Shown: positions 17,145 to 25,967 of the stretch, one piece after another
Layout of the letters: each line of letters begins with the position of its first letter
How positions within the stretch are numbered: the first letter of the stretch is position 1
NCBI RefSeq assembly: GCF_014650035.1
Contig: NZ_BMUE01000001.1
Span: 558,001-622,000, forward strand
Direction of reading: 5' to 3'
Length of the DNA: 64,000 nt
Source: Streptomyces lucensis JCM 4490
GTDB lineage: Bacteria > Actinomycetota > Actinomycetes > Streptomycetales > Streptomycetaceae
Program-made: the position numbers and the translations under genes
Notes under the pieces: model-generated
What the model was told of the DNA's origin: nothing
Databases searched by the model: none
Seen by the model: the letters and a program-made list of their open reading frames with translations, nothing else

Positions 17145-18209
17145 CTACAACGCCCCCGGCACCGGGCCCGGCCCACCGGACGGGGCCTGCGGGGCCCGGT
17201 AGTGGTGGTACGTGTGGTGCGGGGTGAAGCCCAGGGCGGCGTACAGCGCGCGGGCGGGCACGTTGTCCGTCTCGACCTGCAGCCACGCCGCCGACGCGCC
17301 CTCGTCCAGCGCGCGCCGCGCCAGCGCGGACATCACCTCCACGGCGAGCCCCTGCCGCCGCCGGCCGGGGTCCACCTCGACCGCCGCGAAACCGGCCCAC
17401 CGCCCGTCCACGACACACCGCCCGATCGCCGCCGGCGGTTCGTCCCCGGCTCCGGGCACGGACGCGAACCACACCGACGGACCGCCGCCGAGCACCCGCA
17501 GGGCCACCTCGCTCACCCCTTTGCGCTGGTACCGGGCGAGCCACGCCTCGTCCGCCTCCCGGGACAGGACCACACCCGCGCCCTCCGCCCGGTCCGCGAC
17601 CGGCGCCAGGGCGCCGGTCCACAGCTCGGCGGTCACCTCCCGCACCCAGCCGCGCCGCTCCAGCTCCGCGCACAGCAGTTCCTGCGTGCCCTCGGCTCCG
17701 GTGGCGGTCTGGACGTAGGCGGGCAGGCCACGCTCGCCGTACCAGCGTCGTACGGCCGCCAGGGCCGCGTCGAGCGGAAGCCCGGGGTCGCCGAGCGGCA
17801 GCACGCTGTTGGCGCGCCGGGTGAAGCCCGCGGCAGCCCGCAGCTCCCACTCCCCGAGCCGCTCGCTCTCCACCGGCCGCCATCCGCGTGAGACGACCCG
17901 CGCCAGCTCGGCGTAGGACGCCGCGGGCCCCCGGCGCCGCGCCGGAGCGGCCGGTACGACCTTCCCCGCGACCAGGGTGGATTCCGGAATGCGGACGCCT
18001 TGCCCGTCCCGGCGTGTGATCATGAGGACGCCCTCATCCCATGATGTGAGAACTCCCACCGTGTCAGTGAACTTCTCCTGCGTCGCGGCAGCTTCGTGCC
18101 AGCACCGCACGGACACCCGTTTGCCCACGTCAGCGGGGGTGATACGGACTTCCAGACGTCCTGTCGCCGAGATTTCCACTGGCAGGTTCACCCCTCCTGT
18201 TCGGATCAT
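17145..18209 (-). CDS. GNAT family N-acetyltransferase with N-terminal beta-barrel-like domain
   Basis: About 354 residues. Residues 15-85 ('RITPADVGKRVSVRCWH', 'DTVGVLTSWDEGVLMITRRDGQ') form a small barrel-like domain found fused to GNATs in Streptomyces. The C-terminal GNAT domain has motif A 'AAVEVDPGRRRQGLAVEVM' and motif B 'LQVETDNVPARALYAALGF'. The start is uncertain: ATG 18209 has GGAG too close to it, and GTG codons 7 and 10 codons later are alternatives behind an AGGAGG. A TAGTAT -10-like hexamer lies 14 bases upstream of 18209. The substrate is unknown. Confidence 0.88.
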   Translation of the reverse strand: MIRTGGVNLPVEISATGRLEVRITPADVGKRVSVRCWHEAAATQEKFTDTVGVLTSWDEGVLMITRRDGQGVRIPESTLVAGKVVPAAPARRRGPAASYAELARVVSRGWRPVESERLGEWELRAAAGFTRRANSVLPLGDPGLPLDAALAAVRRWYGERGLPAYVQTATGAEGTQELLCAELERRGWVREVTAELWTGALAPVADRAEGAGVVLSREADEAWLARYQRKGVSEVALRVLGGGPSVWFASVPGAGDEPPAAIGRCVVDGRWAGFAAVEVDPGRRRQGLAVEVMSALARRALDEGASAAWLQVETDNVPARALYAALGFTPHHTYHHYRAPQAPSGGPGPVPGAL

Positions 18210-18319
18210 GCTCCGGAACGGAGATACTAGGGGCGGGCATCGACGACGCCGCGCTCCCGCGCGCCAGGCGGCGGAGCCTGTGGAGGCCCGCCAGCGCCCT
18301 ATCGAGGAGGAACGACAGC

Positions 18320-18640
18320 GTGACCTACGTCATCGCGCAGCCTTGTGTCGACGTCAAGGACAAGGCGTGCATCGAGGAGTGCCCGGTCGACTGCATCTAC
18401 GAGGGCCAGCGGTCCTTGTACATCCACCCGGACGAATGCGTCGACTGTGGTGCCTGTGAGCCGGTCTGCCCGGTCGAGGCGATCTTCTACGAGGACGACG
18501 TCCCGGAGGAGTGGAAGGACTACTACAAGGCGAACGTCGAGTTCTTCGACGAGCTCGGCTCTCCCGGCGGCGCCAGCAAGCTGGGGCTGATCGAGCGCGA
18601 CCACCCGTTCGTCGCCGCGCTGCCGCCGCAGGGCGAGTGA
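18320..18640 (+). CDS. fdxA: 7Fe ferredoxin
   Basis: A 106-residue ferredoxin carrying one [3Fe-4S] and one [4Fe-4S] cluster. Cysteines are at 9, 17, 21, 25 and 40, 43, 46, 50, in the 'CIEECPVDCIYEG' and 'CVDCGACEPVCPVEAI' patterns. The long acidic tail is typical of actinobacterial FdxA/FdxC. The GTG start follows GAGGAGG at 9 bases. It donates electrons in the cytosol. dapC follows on the same strand, as fdxC-dapC does in mycobacteria. Confidence 0.96.
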   Translation: MTYVIAQPCVDVKDKACIEECPVDCIYEGQRSLYIHPDECVDCGACEPVCPVEAIFYEDDVPEEWKDYYKANVEFFDELGSPGGASKLGLIERDHPFVAALPPQGE

Positions 18641-18761
18641 CCGTTTAGGCGCCAAGCGGCACGCACACCGCGCCGCCCCGGTCCCGTACGGCCCGATCGT
18701 CCGATCACCGCCGTGCGGGACCGACGCGTTCGCCGCACCAGACGAAAGCGAGCCACAGATC

Positions 18762-19880
18762 GTGTCTGCAGTCTCCGACCGGCTGCCCACCTTCCCCTGG
18801 GACAAGCTGGAGCCCTACAAGAAGACGGCGGCGGCCCACCCCGGCGGCATCGTCGACCTCTCCGTCGGCACCCCCGTCGACCCGGTACCCGAGCTGATCC
18901 AGAAGGCCCTGATCGACGCGGCCGACTCCCCGGGCTACCCGACGGTGTGGGGCACGCCGGCACTGCGCGACGCGATCACCGGCTGGCTGGAGCGCCGCCT
19001 GGGCGCCCGCGGGGTCACCCACCGCCACGTCCTGCCGGTCGTCGGCTCCAAGGAACTGGTGGCCTGGCTGCCGACCCAGCTGGGTCTCGGCCCCGGCGAC
19101 AGGGTGGCCCACCCGCGCCTCGCCTACCCGACCTACGAGGTCGGCGCCCGCCTCGCCCGCGCCGGCTACGAGGTCTACGACGACCCGCGCGAACTGGACC
19201 CGGCGGGCCTGAAGCTCCTCTGGCTGAACTCCCCGTCCAACCCGACGGGCAAGGTCCTCTCCAAGGAGGACCTGACCGGCATCGTCGCCTGGGCCCGCGA
19301 GCACGGCGTCCTGCTCGTCTCCGACGAGTGCTACCTGGAGCTGGGCTGGGAGACCGACCCGGTCTCGGTCCTGCACCCGGACGTCAACGGCGGCTCCTAC
19401 GACGGCATCGTCGCCGTCCACAGCCTCTCCAAGCGCTCGAACCTGGCGGGCTACCGCGCGGCCTTCATCGCCGGCGACCCGGCCGTCCTCGGGCCCCTGC
19501 TGGAGATCCGCAAGCACGGCGGCATGATGACCTCCGCGCCCACCCAGGCGGCCGTGGTGGCGGCCCTCGGCGACGACGAGCACGTGCGCGTCCAGCGCGA
19601 GCGCTACGCCGCCCGCCGTGAGGCGCTGCGGGCGGCCCTGCTCGGCCACGGCTTCCGCATCGAGCACAGCGAGGCGAGCCTGTACCTGTGGGCCACCCGC
19701 GACGAGTCCTGCTGGGACACCGTCGCCCACCTGGCCGGCCTCGGCATCCTGGTGGCTCCCGGGGACTTCTACGGCGCGGCCGGCGAGAAGTTCGTACGGG
19801 TGGCTCTGACGGCGACGGACGAGCGCGTCCGGGCGGCGGTGGACCGCCTCCAGGCCGGACCCGGTCCAGGGCCCGTCTGA
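18762..19880 (+). CDS. dapC: Succinyldiaminopimelate transaminase
   Basis: A 372-residue class I/II PLP aminotransferase that makes N-succinyl-LL-diaminopimelate, for lysine and cell-wall DAP. PLP-binding Lys224 is in 'SLSKRSNLAGYR', 'NSPSNPTGKV' carries the conserved Asn-Pro, and 'VSDECYLELGW' the Asp/Tyr contacts. The opening 'LPTFPWDKLEPYKKTA' and 'SVGTPVDPVP' are typical of actinobacterial DapC. The GTG start has only a weak ribosome binding site. It follows fdxA by about 120 bases. dapE, a later step in the same pathway, is nearby at 21968. Confidence 0.93.
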   Translation: MSAVSDRLPTFPWDKLEPYKKTAAAHPGGIVDLSVGTPVDPVPELIQKALIDAADSPGYPTVWGTPALRDAITGWLERRLGARGVTHRHVLPVVGSKELVAWLPTQLGLGPGDRVAHPRLAYPTYEVGARLARAGYEVYDDPRELDPAGLKLLWLNSPSNPTGKVLSKEDLTGIVAWAREHGVLLVSDECYLELGWETDPVSVLHPDVNGGSYDGIVAVHSLSKRSNLAGYRAAFIAGDPAVLGPLLEIRKHGGMMTSAPTQAAVVAALGDDEHVRVQRERYAARREALRAALLGHGFRIEHSEASLYLWATRDESCWDTVAHLAGLGILVAPGDFYGAAGEKFVRVALTATDERVRAAVDRLQAGPGPGPV

Positions 19881-19945
19881 CGCTTCCCGCCTGCGCCGCG
19901 CCGGCCGGAAGGGCCTGGCGGCCGCCCGGCCCGGTGGACGCGGGA

Positions 19946-19978
19946 CGGCGGGGCCCAGGCAACCCCCGGACCCCGCCG
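19946..19978. terminator. Possible hairpin between convergent dapC and the secreted-protein gene
   Basis: An 8-bp stem CGGCGGGG / CCCCGCCG with a 17-base loop lies between the two gene ends. It is only moderately convincing. Confidence 0.4.
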
Positions 19979-19997
19979 CCGTCGGGCCGTGCCGGCG

Positions 19998-20501
19998 TCA
20001 GCCGCCCAGCTGCACGCCCTTCGTCGGCAGTGACGAGGTGGGCAGGCCCTTGGTCAGCCCGCCCCTGGCCACACCCTTCGCCAGACCGCCGTTCGCCAGC
20101 CGGCCCTTGGACAGGGTGTCCGTCGGCAGACCGCCCCTGGAGGCGCCGGAGGCGGTGTCCGCGAGGACGCCGCCCGCGGTCCCGGCGGTGTCCCTCGCGG
20201 CCTTCTGCGCCGCGGGCGTCGCCTTCTTCACTGCGCCGCCGCCGGCCTTGCCCGCGGCCGGCACCGCCTGGTCGACGACCCGGCTGCCGGCGTCACCCGC
20301 GAGAGAGGTGGTGCTCTGCGCGGCACCGTCGACGGTGTTGCCGACGTGCGCCCCGTCCAGGGCGGTCAGGCCACCCACGTTCGGGGTGGAGGCCGGCAGG
20401 TTCGCCGCACCGGCGGAGCCGGCCGCACCGACCCCGGCAGCCGCTCCCGCTGCGACGAGCAGCGCGGCACGGGCGATCCGGCGGGTCAGAGGGAGGGACA
20501 T
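19998..20501 (-). CDS. Secreted Ala/Gly-rich protein, function unknown
   Basis: A 167-residue protein with a clear signal peptide: basic 'MSLPLTRRIARA', hydrophobic 'ALLVAAGAAAGVGAAG', cleavage likely after SAGA near residue 33. The mature part is low-complexity with Ala, Gly, Lys and Thr, lacks cysteines and ends with repeated 'GGL.KG' elements. I recognise no catalytic motif. The promoter is probably in the AT-richer stretch near 20600-20650. Automated annotations sometimes call such proteins ATP-binding, which the sequence does not support. Confidence 0.78.
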   Translation of the reverse strand: MSLPLTRRIARAALLVAAGAAAGVGAAGSAGAANLPASTPNVGGLTALDGAHVGNTVDGAAQSTTSLAGDAGSRVVDQAVPAAGKAGGGAVKKATPAAQKAARDTAGTAGGVLADTASGASRGGLPTDTLSKGRLANGGLAKGVARGGLTKGLPTSSLPTKGVQLGG

Positions 20502-20824
20502 GATGCTCCATTCGACGGGAGAGAACGTGTGCGTCCGGGCGGGTGTCCGGCCCGGACGCCGTGACTACCGCTCGAACCCCGCGAAGGTTGCGGACGCCCC
20601 ACGTAAAGAATGGGCAATGCATCGCATTATCAGGTGTGGATAAAAACGGGCAAAGGAGATCACGCCGAGGCCCCGCAGAATCCTTACACCCCTTGATTCG
20701 CAAGGGTTACGGCCCGCGGCACCGGGTCCATCCGGACCCCCCGGCCGGCCAGGGTCCGGCAACCCGCCGGGGGGAGGCCCCGCACTGCTGTCCGGTCACG
20801 ACGACGAGGGGCGCCGCGGTGCGG
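20502..20824. other. Intergenic region, 323 bp, with AT-rich segment and small hairpin
   Basis: It separates two leftward genes. The segment 20595-20660 is unusually AT-rich for this genome and probably holds the promoter of the secreted-protein gene (a GATAAT hexamer is readable on the minus strand near 20632-20637). A 6-bp hairpin CCCTTG-ATTCG-CAAGGG (20690-20706) could end the upstream leftward transcript. No gene is seen. Confidence 0.5.
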
Positions 20825-21820
20825 TCAGCGCGTCCCGGTCACGATCCGGACGGTCCCCGCGGACTTCTCCGCCCCGGCGGCCCCGCCCGGACGCACCGTC
20901 CGCCACTCGTCGCCGTCGCTCCCGGCGGTCCACTCCCGGCCCGCGTACGACACCCGCTCGATGTGCAGCGCCCCGGAGTTGGCGACCGCCCACTGCGCCA
21001 GCTGCCAGCCCCGCTCGCGTTCGCCGCGCCCGCTCGCGGCCGGCTCGCCGCCCGTGCGCACGGGCACCGTCACGGTCCGCCCGCGCGCGGTCGCCGTCAC
21101 GCTCGGCGACGGCGACGGCGACGGCACGGGCGTGCCGCCCACCTGCGCGCCGGTCTCCTGCAGCGCGTCCCGCCCGAAGTCACGCACCAGCGCGTCCCGC
21201 ACGGCGTCCGGACCGGTCGCCGACGCCGTGCGCTCCGGACGTCCGTCGCAGGTCAGCGCGGCCGCCGACTGCCCGGTCAGCGCCCCCGACAGCAGTGCGG
21301 CGTCCGCCTCGTGCTTGGCGTAGGCCTCCGGGTAGCCGCTGCGCTGCACGCGCTGCGCGGCCACCGTCAGCGGCAGTTCGCTGTAGTGCGGCACCCTGGC
21401 CAGGTGGGCGTAGAAGATGCCCGCCGCGTACGTCGGGTCCAGGATTTGCTTCTCGGTGCCCCAGCCCTGCGAGGGCCGCTGCTGGAACAGGCCCAGCGAG
21501 TCCCGGTCGCCGTGCTCGATGTTGCGCAGCCCCGACTCCTGCAGGGCGGTCGCGAGCGCGATCGTCACGGCCCGGCGGGGCATCCCGCGCCCGGTGCCGA
21601 CGGCGGCGATCGTCGCGGCGTTCCCGGCCTGCTCCGGCGTGAACTCGAACGACGCCCTGGCGCCCGACGCCGAGATCACCCGGCAGCCGCGCGCCCCGCC
21701 GCCTCCGGTGACGTACTGCACCACGAGGTACGCGGCGACACCGCACAGGACCAACAGGGCCGCCATGAAACGGAGGAGGCGACCGCGACGCTTGGGACGG
21801 GTGGGGGACGGCTCTGGCAC
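20825..21820 (-). CDS. Membrane-anchored lytic-transglycosylase-like protein
   Basis: About 331 residues. A basic N-terminus ('[10 protein letters not shown]') precedes one helix ('[19 protein letters not shown]'), giving an extracellular remainder. The central part '[29 protein letters not shown]' then 'QGWGT' resembles the lysozyme-like/SLT fold, with Glu in 'QESGL' as candidate acid. The C-terminus has a Pro/Ser linker and a domain of unknown type. The GTG at 21820 was chosen because TACCTT ends 6 bases upstream (leaderless). The ORF continues far upstream, antisense to dapE, without coding sense. Databases often label this family 'heavy metal transporter'; I see no support for that. Confidence 0.8.
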   Translation of the reverse strand: MPEPSPTRPKRRGRLLRFMAALLVLCGVAAYLVVQYVTGGGGARGCRVISASGARASFEFTPEQAGNAATIAAVGTGRGMPRRAVTIALATALQESGLRNIEHGDRDSLGLFQQRPSQGWGTEKQILDPTYAAGIFYAHLARVPHYSELPLTVAAQRVQRSGYPEAYAKHEADAALLSGALTGQSAAALTCDGRPERTASATGPDAVRDALVRDFGRDALQETGAQVGGTPVPSPSPSPSVTATARGRTVTVPVRTGGEPAASGRGERERGWQLAQWAVANSGALHIERVSYAGREWTAGSDGDEWRTVRPGGAAGAEKSAGTVRIVTGTR

Positions 21821-21907
21821 GCGTACAAGGTACTGGAGCCCTCCGGAGTCCTCGCGGGGGGTGCGAACCCCGCGTCGCCGGCCCGGCGCGTCGGACACCC
21901 CTGGAGG

Positions 21908-21960
21908 CCCTGTCGTCGAACTCCCGCCTGCCCCGGGAGTCTGACGACAGGGTCTAGGGT
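21908..21960 (+). promoter_or_regulatory. Inverted repeat overlapping the leaderless dapE promoter
   Basis: Arms of 19 bases (21908-21926 and 21934-21952) match except for two centre-proximal positions, with a 7-base loop. TAGGGT (21955-21960) stands 7 bases before the dapE ATG, so the -35 region falls inside the repeat. It could be an operator, an RNA hairpin of an upstream transcript, or both. It lies between divergent genes. Confidence 0.5.
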
Positions 21961-21967
21961 CGTGGCC

Positions 21968-23047
21968 ATGGCCGACACCTCCCTTGACCTCACGCTCGAC
22001 GCCGCCGCGCTCACCGCGCGCCTGGTGGACATCCCCTCCGAGAGCGGCACCGAGAAGCCGCTCGCGGACGCGATCGAGACCGCCCTGCGCGCCCTGCCGC
22101 ACCTGACGGTCGACCGCTTCGGCAACAACGTGATCGCCCGCACCGACCTCGGCCGCGCCGAGCGCGTGATCCTGGCCGGCCACATCGACACCGTCCCGAT
22201 CGCGGACAACGTCCCCTCGCGCCTCGACGAGGACGGCGTGCTGTGGGGCTGCGGCACCTGCGACATGAAGGCGGGCGTGGCGGTGCAGCTGCGCATCGCG
22301 GCCACCGTCCCCGCACCCAACCGCGACCTCACCTTCGTCTTCTACGACAACGAGGAGGTGGCCGCCGACCTCAACGGGCTCAAGCACGTCGCCGAGGCCC
22401 GTCCGGAGTGGCTGGCGGGCGACTTCGCGATCCTGCTGGAACCCTCGGACGGCGAGGTCGAGGGCGGCTGCCAGGGCACCCTGCGGGTGCTGCTGCGGAC
22501 CAAGGGGGAGCGGGCCCACTCGGCGCGCGGCTGGATGGGCTCCAACGCCATCCACGCCGCGGCCCCCGTCCTGGCCCGCCTGGCGTCCTACGAGCCCCGC
22601 TACCCGGTGATCGACGGCCTGGAGTACCGCGAGGGGATGAACGCGGTCGGCATCAGCGGCGGCGTCGCCGGCAACGTCATCCCCGACGAGTGCGTCGTGA
22701 CGGTCAACTTCCGCTACGCCCCCGACCGCACGGAGGAGGAGGCCGTCGCCCACGTCCGCGAGGTGTTCGCGGACTGCGGTGTGGAGGAGTTCACGGTCGT
22801 CGACCACAGCGGCGGCGCGCTGCCCGGCCTCTCCCACCCGGCCGCCGCGGCCTTCATCGAGGCGGTGGGCGGCACCCCGCAGCCGAAGTACGGCTGGACG
22901 GACGTCTCCCGCTTCTCCGCGCTGGGCATCCCCGCCGTCAACTACGGCCCGGGCAACCCGCACCTCGCCCACAAGCGCGACGAGCGCGTACAGACCGGGA
23001 AGATCCTCGCGGGCGAGGAGCGGCTGCGGAACTGGCTGACCGCGTAG
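21968..23047 (+). CDS. dapE: Succinyl-diaminopimelate desuccinylase
   Basis: A 359-residue M20-family zinc hydrolase that releases LL-diaminopimelate from its succinyl form for peptidoglycan and lysine. Metal and catalytic residues are visible: His72 and Asp74 in 'GHIDTVP', Asp99 in 'CGTCDMK', Glu129-Glu130 in 'YDNEEVA', and a late His in 'GNPHLAHK'. The dimerisation domain lies between about 170 and 290. The ATG at 21968 follows a TAGGGT -10 at 7 bases. It is clustered with dapC, as in mycobacteria. Confidence 0.94.
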   Translation: MADTSLDLTLDAAALTARLVDIPSESGTEKPLADAIETALRALPHLTVDRFGNNVIARTDLGRAERVILAGHIDTVPIADNVPSRLDEDGVLWGCGTCDMKAGVAVQLRIAATVPAPNRDLTFVFYDNEEVAADLNGLKHVAEARPEWLAGDFAILLEPSDGEVEGGCQGTLRVLLRTKGERAHSARGWMGSNAIHAAAPVLARLASYEPRYPVIDGLEYREGMNAVGISGGVAGNVIPDECVVTVNFRYAPDRTEEEAVAHVREVFADCGVEEFTVVDHSGGALPGLSHPAAAAFIEAVGGTPQPKYGWTDVSRFSALGIPAVNYGPGNPHLAHKRDERVQTGKILAGEERLRNWLTA

Positions 23048-23153
23048 ACCGCGCCGGGCGCGCCGCCGCGACCCGGACACGCGTACGTCCCCCCTCCGTA
23101 ACCCGCGTAGATCTAGTCTGAGACCGAACCACCGGCAAGCGGAGGGAGCGCAC

Positions 23154-23912
23154 ATGGCTACCGGGAACCCCGAGGGGAAGAAGCAGCCGCCGGACGAGCA
23201 GCGGCTCGGACCGGTCCTCCGACGGCGGGGACAGGTGACGGCCAGCACCACCGACCAGCGGCTGCTGGACGAGCGCGCGCCCACGGACTGGGTCCACACC
23301 GACCCCTGGCGGGTCCTGCGGATCCAGTCGGAGTTCATCGAGGGTTTCGGCACCCTCGCCGAACTCCCGCCCGCGATCAGCGTGTTCGGCTCGGCGCGCA
23401 CGCCGGTGGACTCGGCGGAGTACGACGCGGGCGTGCGGCTCGGCCGGGGGCTGGTGCAGGCCGGCTGGGCGGTGATCACCGGCGGCGGCCCGGGCGCGAT
23501 GGAGGCGGCCAACAAGGGCGCGTGCGAGGCGGGCGGCACCTCGGTGGGGCTCGGCATCGAGCTTCCCTTCGAGCAGGGACTGAACCCCTACGTCGACATC
23601 GGACTGAACTTCCGCTACTTCTTCGTCCGCAAGATGATGTTCGTGAAGTACGCGCAGGGGTTCGTCGTCCTCCCCGGCGGCCTCGGCACCCTCGACGAAC
23701 TCTTCGAGGCGCTGACCCTGGTCCAGACCCAGAAGGTCACCCGCTTCCCGATCGTCCTCTTCGGCAGCGAGTACTGGGGCGGCCTGGTGTCCTGGCTGCA
23801 GAACACGCTGGTGGCCCAGGGCAAGGCGGCGGAGAAGGACCTGCTGCTCTTCCACCTGACGGACGACGTGGAGGAGGCCGTGGCCCTGGTCTCCAAGGAG
23901 GCGGGCCGCTGA
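23154..23912 (+). CDS. LOG family protein (TIGR00730, cytokinin-riboside-monophosphate phosphoribohydrolase type)
   Basis: A 252-residue Rossmann-fold protein. The catalytic/nucleotide motif PGGLGTLDE is at about residues 174-182, with 'ITGGGPGAMEAANKGA' upstream. LOG enzymes cleave nucleoside 5'-monophosphates to base and ribose 5-phosphate; older databases call them lysine decarboxylases. The M. tuberculosis homologue Rv1205 lies in the same gene context and its cytokinin products are linked to proteasome phenotypes. The ATG follows GGAGGGAG. A TAGTCT -10-like element is near 23114. Confidence 0.92.
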   Translation: MATGNPEGKKQPPDEQRLGPVLRRRGQVTASTTDQRLLDERAPTDWVHTDPWRVLRIQSEFIEGFGTLAELPPAISVFGSARTPVDSAEYDAGVRLGRGLVQAGWAVITGGGPGAMEAANKGACEAGGTSVGLGIELPFEQGLNPYVDIGLNFRYFFVRKMMFVKYAQGFVVLPGGLGTLDELFEALTLVQTQKVTRFPIVLFGSEYWGGLVSWLQNTLVAQGKAAEKDLLLFHLTDDVEEAVALVSKEAGR

Positions 23913-23934
23913 GCCCTGGCGAGAGGCTCCCGGT

Positions 23935-23958
23935 GGGGCTCCCGGCGACCGGAGCCCC
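23935..23958. terminator. Bidirectional hairpin between LOG and folP2-like genes
   Basis: An 8-bp stem GGGGCTCC / GGAGCCCC with an 8-base loop lies in the 52-base gap between two convergent stops. Confidence 0.55.
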
Positions 23959-23964
23959 CCGGGC

Positions 23965-24825
23965 TCAGGCCAGGCCCCGCCGGGCCACCGCGGGGACCCG
24001 GTGGCCGGCGATCGACGCCACCATGTCCAGCACCTGACGCGTCTCGGCGACCTCGTGCACCCGGTAGACCTGCGCCCCCAGCCACGCGGACACCGCCGTC
24101 GTCGCGAGCGTGCCGATCAACCGCTCCTTGACCGGCCGGTCCAGGGACTCGCCCACGAAGTCCTTGTTGGACAGCGACACCAGCACCGGCCACCCCGTCG
24201 CGACCATCTCGTCCAGCCGCCGCGTCGCCTCCAGGCTGTGGCGCGTGTTCTTGCCGAAGTCGTGCCCGGGGTCGATCAGCACCGACTCCCGGGGCACCCC
24301 CAGCGCCACCGCCCGCTCCGCCAGCCCCAGGGTCACCTCCAGGATGTCGGCCATGACGTCGTCGTACGTCACCCGGTGCGGGCGGGTCCGCGGCTGCGCG
24401 CCCCCCGCGTGCGTGCACACCAGCCCCGCCCCGTACCGCGCCGCGACCTCGGCCAGCCCCGGGTCCACCCCGCCCCACGCGTCGTTCAGCAGGTCCGCGC
24501 CCGCCGCGCACACCGCCTCGCCGACCTCGGCCCGCCAGGTGTCCACGCTGATGATCACATCGGGGAACCGGCGCCGTACCTCGGCGACGAAGCCGACCGT
24601 CCGCCGCGCCTCCTCCTCGGCCGTGACCTCCTCGCCCGGCCCGGCCTTCACCCCGCCGATGTCGATGATCGCGGCGCCCTCGGCCACCGCCCGTTCCACG
24701 CGCGCGAGGGCCGGCTCGTCACGGAAGGTGGCCCCCCGGTCGTAGAAGGAGTCCGGAGTCCGGTTCACGATCGCCATGATCACCGGCTCGTGGGGCCCGA
24801 ATTCCCGCCTGCCCAGCCTGAGCAT
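23965..24825 (-). CDS. Dihydropteroate synthase paralogue, FolP2 type
   Basis: A 286-residue TIM-barrel protein of the DHPS family: 'MAIVNRTPDSFYDRG' (pterin-site loop), 'VDTWRAEV', 'LLNDAWGG', 'DPGHDFGKNTRHSLE' and the C-terminal 'YRVHEVAETRQ'. Instead of the DHPS 'STRPG' loop it has 'DIGGVKAGPG'. From the literature, mycobacterial FolP2 (Rv1207), which shares this context, lacks DHPS activity. It is therefore probably not the folate enzyme. The ATG follows GGAGAGG. It is divergent from the DivIVA-domain gene. Confidence 0.88.
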   Translation of the reverse strand: MLRLGRREFGPHEPVIMAIVNRTPDSFYDRGATFRDEPALARVERAVAEGAAIIDIGGVKAGPGEEVTAEEEARRTVGFVAEVRRRFPDVIISVDTWRAEVGEAVCAAGADLLNDAWGGVDPGLAEVAARYGAGLVCTHAGGAQPRTRPHRVTYDDVMADILEVTLGLAERAVALGVPRESVLIDPGHDFGKNTRHSLEATRRLDEMVATGWPVLVSLSNKDFVGESLDRPVKERLIGTLATTAVSAWLGAQVYRVHEVAETRQVLDMVASIAGHRVPAVARRGLA

Positions 24826-24962
24826 CCGCTGTGACCTCTCCTAGTGCGTCCCGCAGTGCGGCCGCCTGCGACCCTAACTGTCAGACTCGCATGGCACGAT
24901 CGGACCCTGACACATTCAGCGTCCGGCACAGCGTCCGGTACAGAGCGTGGGGACCCCTGGCG

Positions 24963-25316
24963 ATGGTGATGTTCTTGTTCCTGGTCGTCGCGCTGGCCGT
25001 CGTGGTCGCCGCGGTGACGCTCGCCGTGGTGGGCGGCGGCGAGAGCGGCCCGCTGCCCGAGGCGGCGCCCGAGCGGCTGCGGGACCCGCTGCCCGTGGAT
25101 CGTCCGGTGGGCCGCGCGGACGTGGAGAGCCTGCGCTTCCCCGTCGCCCCGCGCGGCTACCGCATGTCCGACGTCGACGACGCCCTCGGCCGTCTCGCCG
25201 CCGAACTCGCCGAGCGGGACGCCCGGATCGCCGACCTGGAGTCCGCGCTGGCGGGAGCCAGGGCCGCCGCCGCGCACGCGCGCGCGGACAAGCCCGGGCA
25301 GGAGGGCCGGCGATGA
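24963..25316 (+). CDS. Small membrane protein with C-terminal DivIVA-like domain
   Basis: About 117 residues: one N-terminal helix ('MFLFLVVALAVVVAAVTLAVV'), a linker, then 'RGYRMSDVDDALGRLAAELAERDARIADLE', which is the DivIVA-type N-motif and a short coiled coil. The ATG at 24963 has GGGGA at 9 bases; a longer version from 24831 or 24891 is possible. It overlaps tag by 4 bases. M. tuberculosis Rv1209, next to folP2 and tag, is similar in layout. A role in polar growth or cell-wall positioning is inference. Confidence 0.83.
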   Translation: MVMFLFLVVALAVVVAAVTLAVVGGGESGPLPEAAPERLRDPLPVDRPVGRADVESLRFPVAPRGYRMSDVDDALGRLAAELAERDARIADLESALAGARAAAAHARADKPGQEGRR

Positions 25317-25900
25317 GCGCCGCGACCGCCCTCGCCGGACCCGACGGCGCCCTGCGCTGCCCCTGGGCCCTGTCCACCGTGGACTACGTGTCGTACCACG
25401 ACGAGGAGTGGGGCCGCCCGGTCCACGGCGACGACGCCCTCTTCGAGCGGATCAGCCTGGAGGCCTTCCAGTCGGGCCTGTCCTGGATCACGATCCTGCG
25501 CCGCCGCCCCGGCTTCCGCGCGGCCTTCGCCGGATTCCGCATCGAGAAGGTCGCCGCCTTCACCGACGAGGACCGCGAGCGCCTGCTGGCCGACCCCGGC
25601 ATCATCCGCAACCGCGCCAAGATCGACGCCACGCTCGCCAACGCGCGCGTACTCGCCGGCTGGGCGGAGGGCGAGCTGGACGAGCTGATCTGGTCCCACG
25701 CCCCGGACCCGGCCGGCCGGCCCGTCCCCCGGACCCTCGCCGACGTCCCGCCGGTCACCCCGGAGTCCACGGCCCTGTCGAAGGCCCTGAAGAAGCGGGG
25801 CCTGGGGTTCGTCGGCCCGACGACGGCGTACGCCCTGATGCAGGCGTGCGGGCTGGTGAACGACCACCTGGAGGCGTGCGTGGCGAGAAGCGCCCCCTGA
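25313..25900 (+). CDS. tag: DNA-3-methyladenine glycosylase I
   Basis: A 195-residue base-excision repair enzyme that removes 3-methyladenine from alkylated DNA. The zinc-binding set fits the family: Cys16 in 'RCPW', His29 in 'YHDEEWG', and His185 and Cys189 in 'NDHLEAC'. 'ISLEAFQSGLSWITILRRRPGFR' and 'FVGPTTAYALMQACGLVNDH' are highly characteristic. It is translationally coupled to the DivIVA-domain gene (ATGA overlap) and ends in a 7-bp hairpin. Confidence 0.95.
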   Translation: MSAATALAGPDGALRCPWALSTVDYVSYHDEEWGRPVHGDDALFERISLEAFQSGLSWITILRRRPGFRAAFAGFRIEKVAAFTDEDRERLLADPGIIRNRAKIDATLANARVLAGWAEGELDELIWSHAPDPAGRPVPRTLADVPPVTPESTALSKALKKRGLGFVGPTTAYALMQACGLVNDHLEACVARSAP

Positions 25901-25907
25901 GGGGCGC
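25890..25907. terminator. Hairpin at the tag stop codon
   Basis: A 7-bp stem GCGCCCC / GGGGCGC with loop CTGA contains the stop codon. It is a common Streptomyces terminator shape between convergent genes. Confidence 0.5.
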
Positions 25908-25967
25908 GGGGAGCCGCGCGGCCCGCCACCGCGGACCCGCGGCCCCCGTGTCGCCACGGCCCCGGGC

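Noticed and set aside
20543..21967. N-terminal extension of the dapE ORF
   Set aside because: Antisense to another gene; the M20 family starts at 21968.
21821..23557. N-terminal extension of the lytic-transglycosylase-like ORF (to 23557)
   Set aside because: It runs antisense through dapE and the LOG gene. Protein-like sequence and a transmembrane anchor begin only at 21820.
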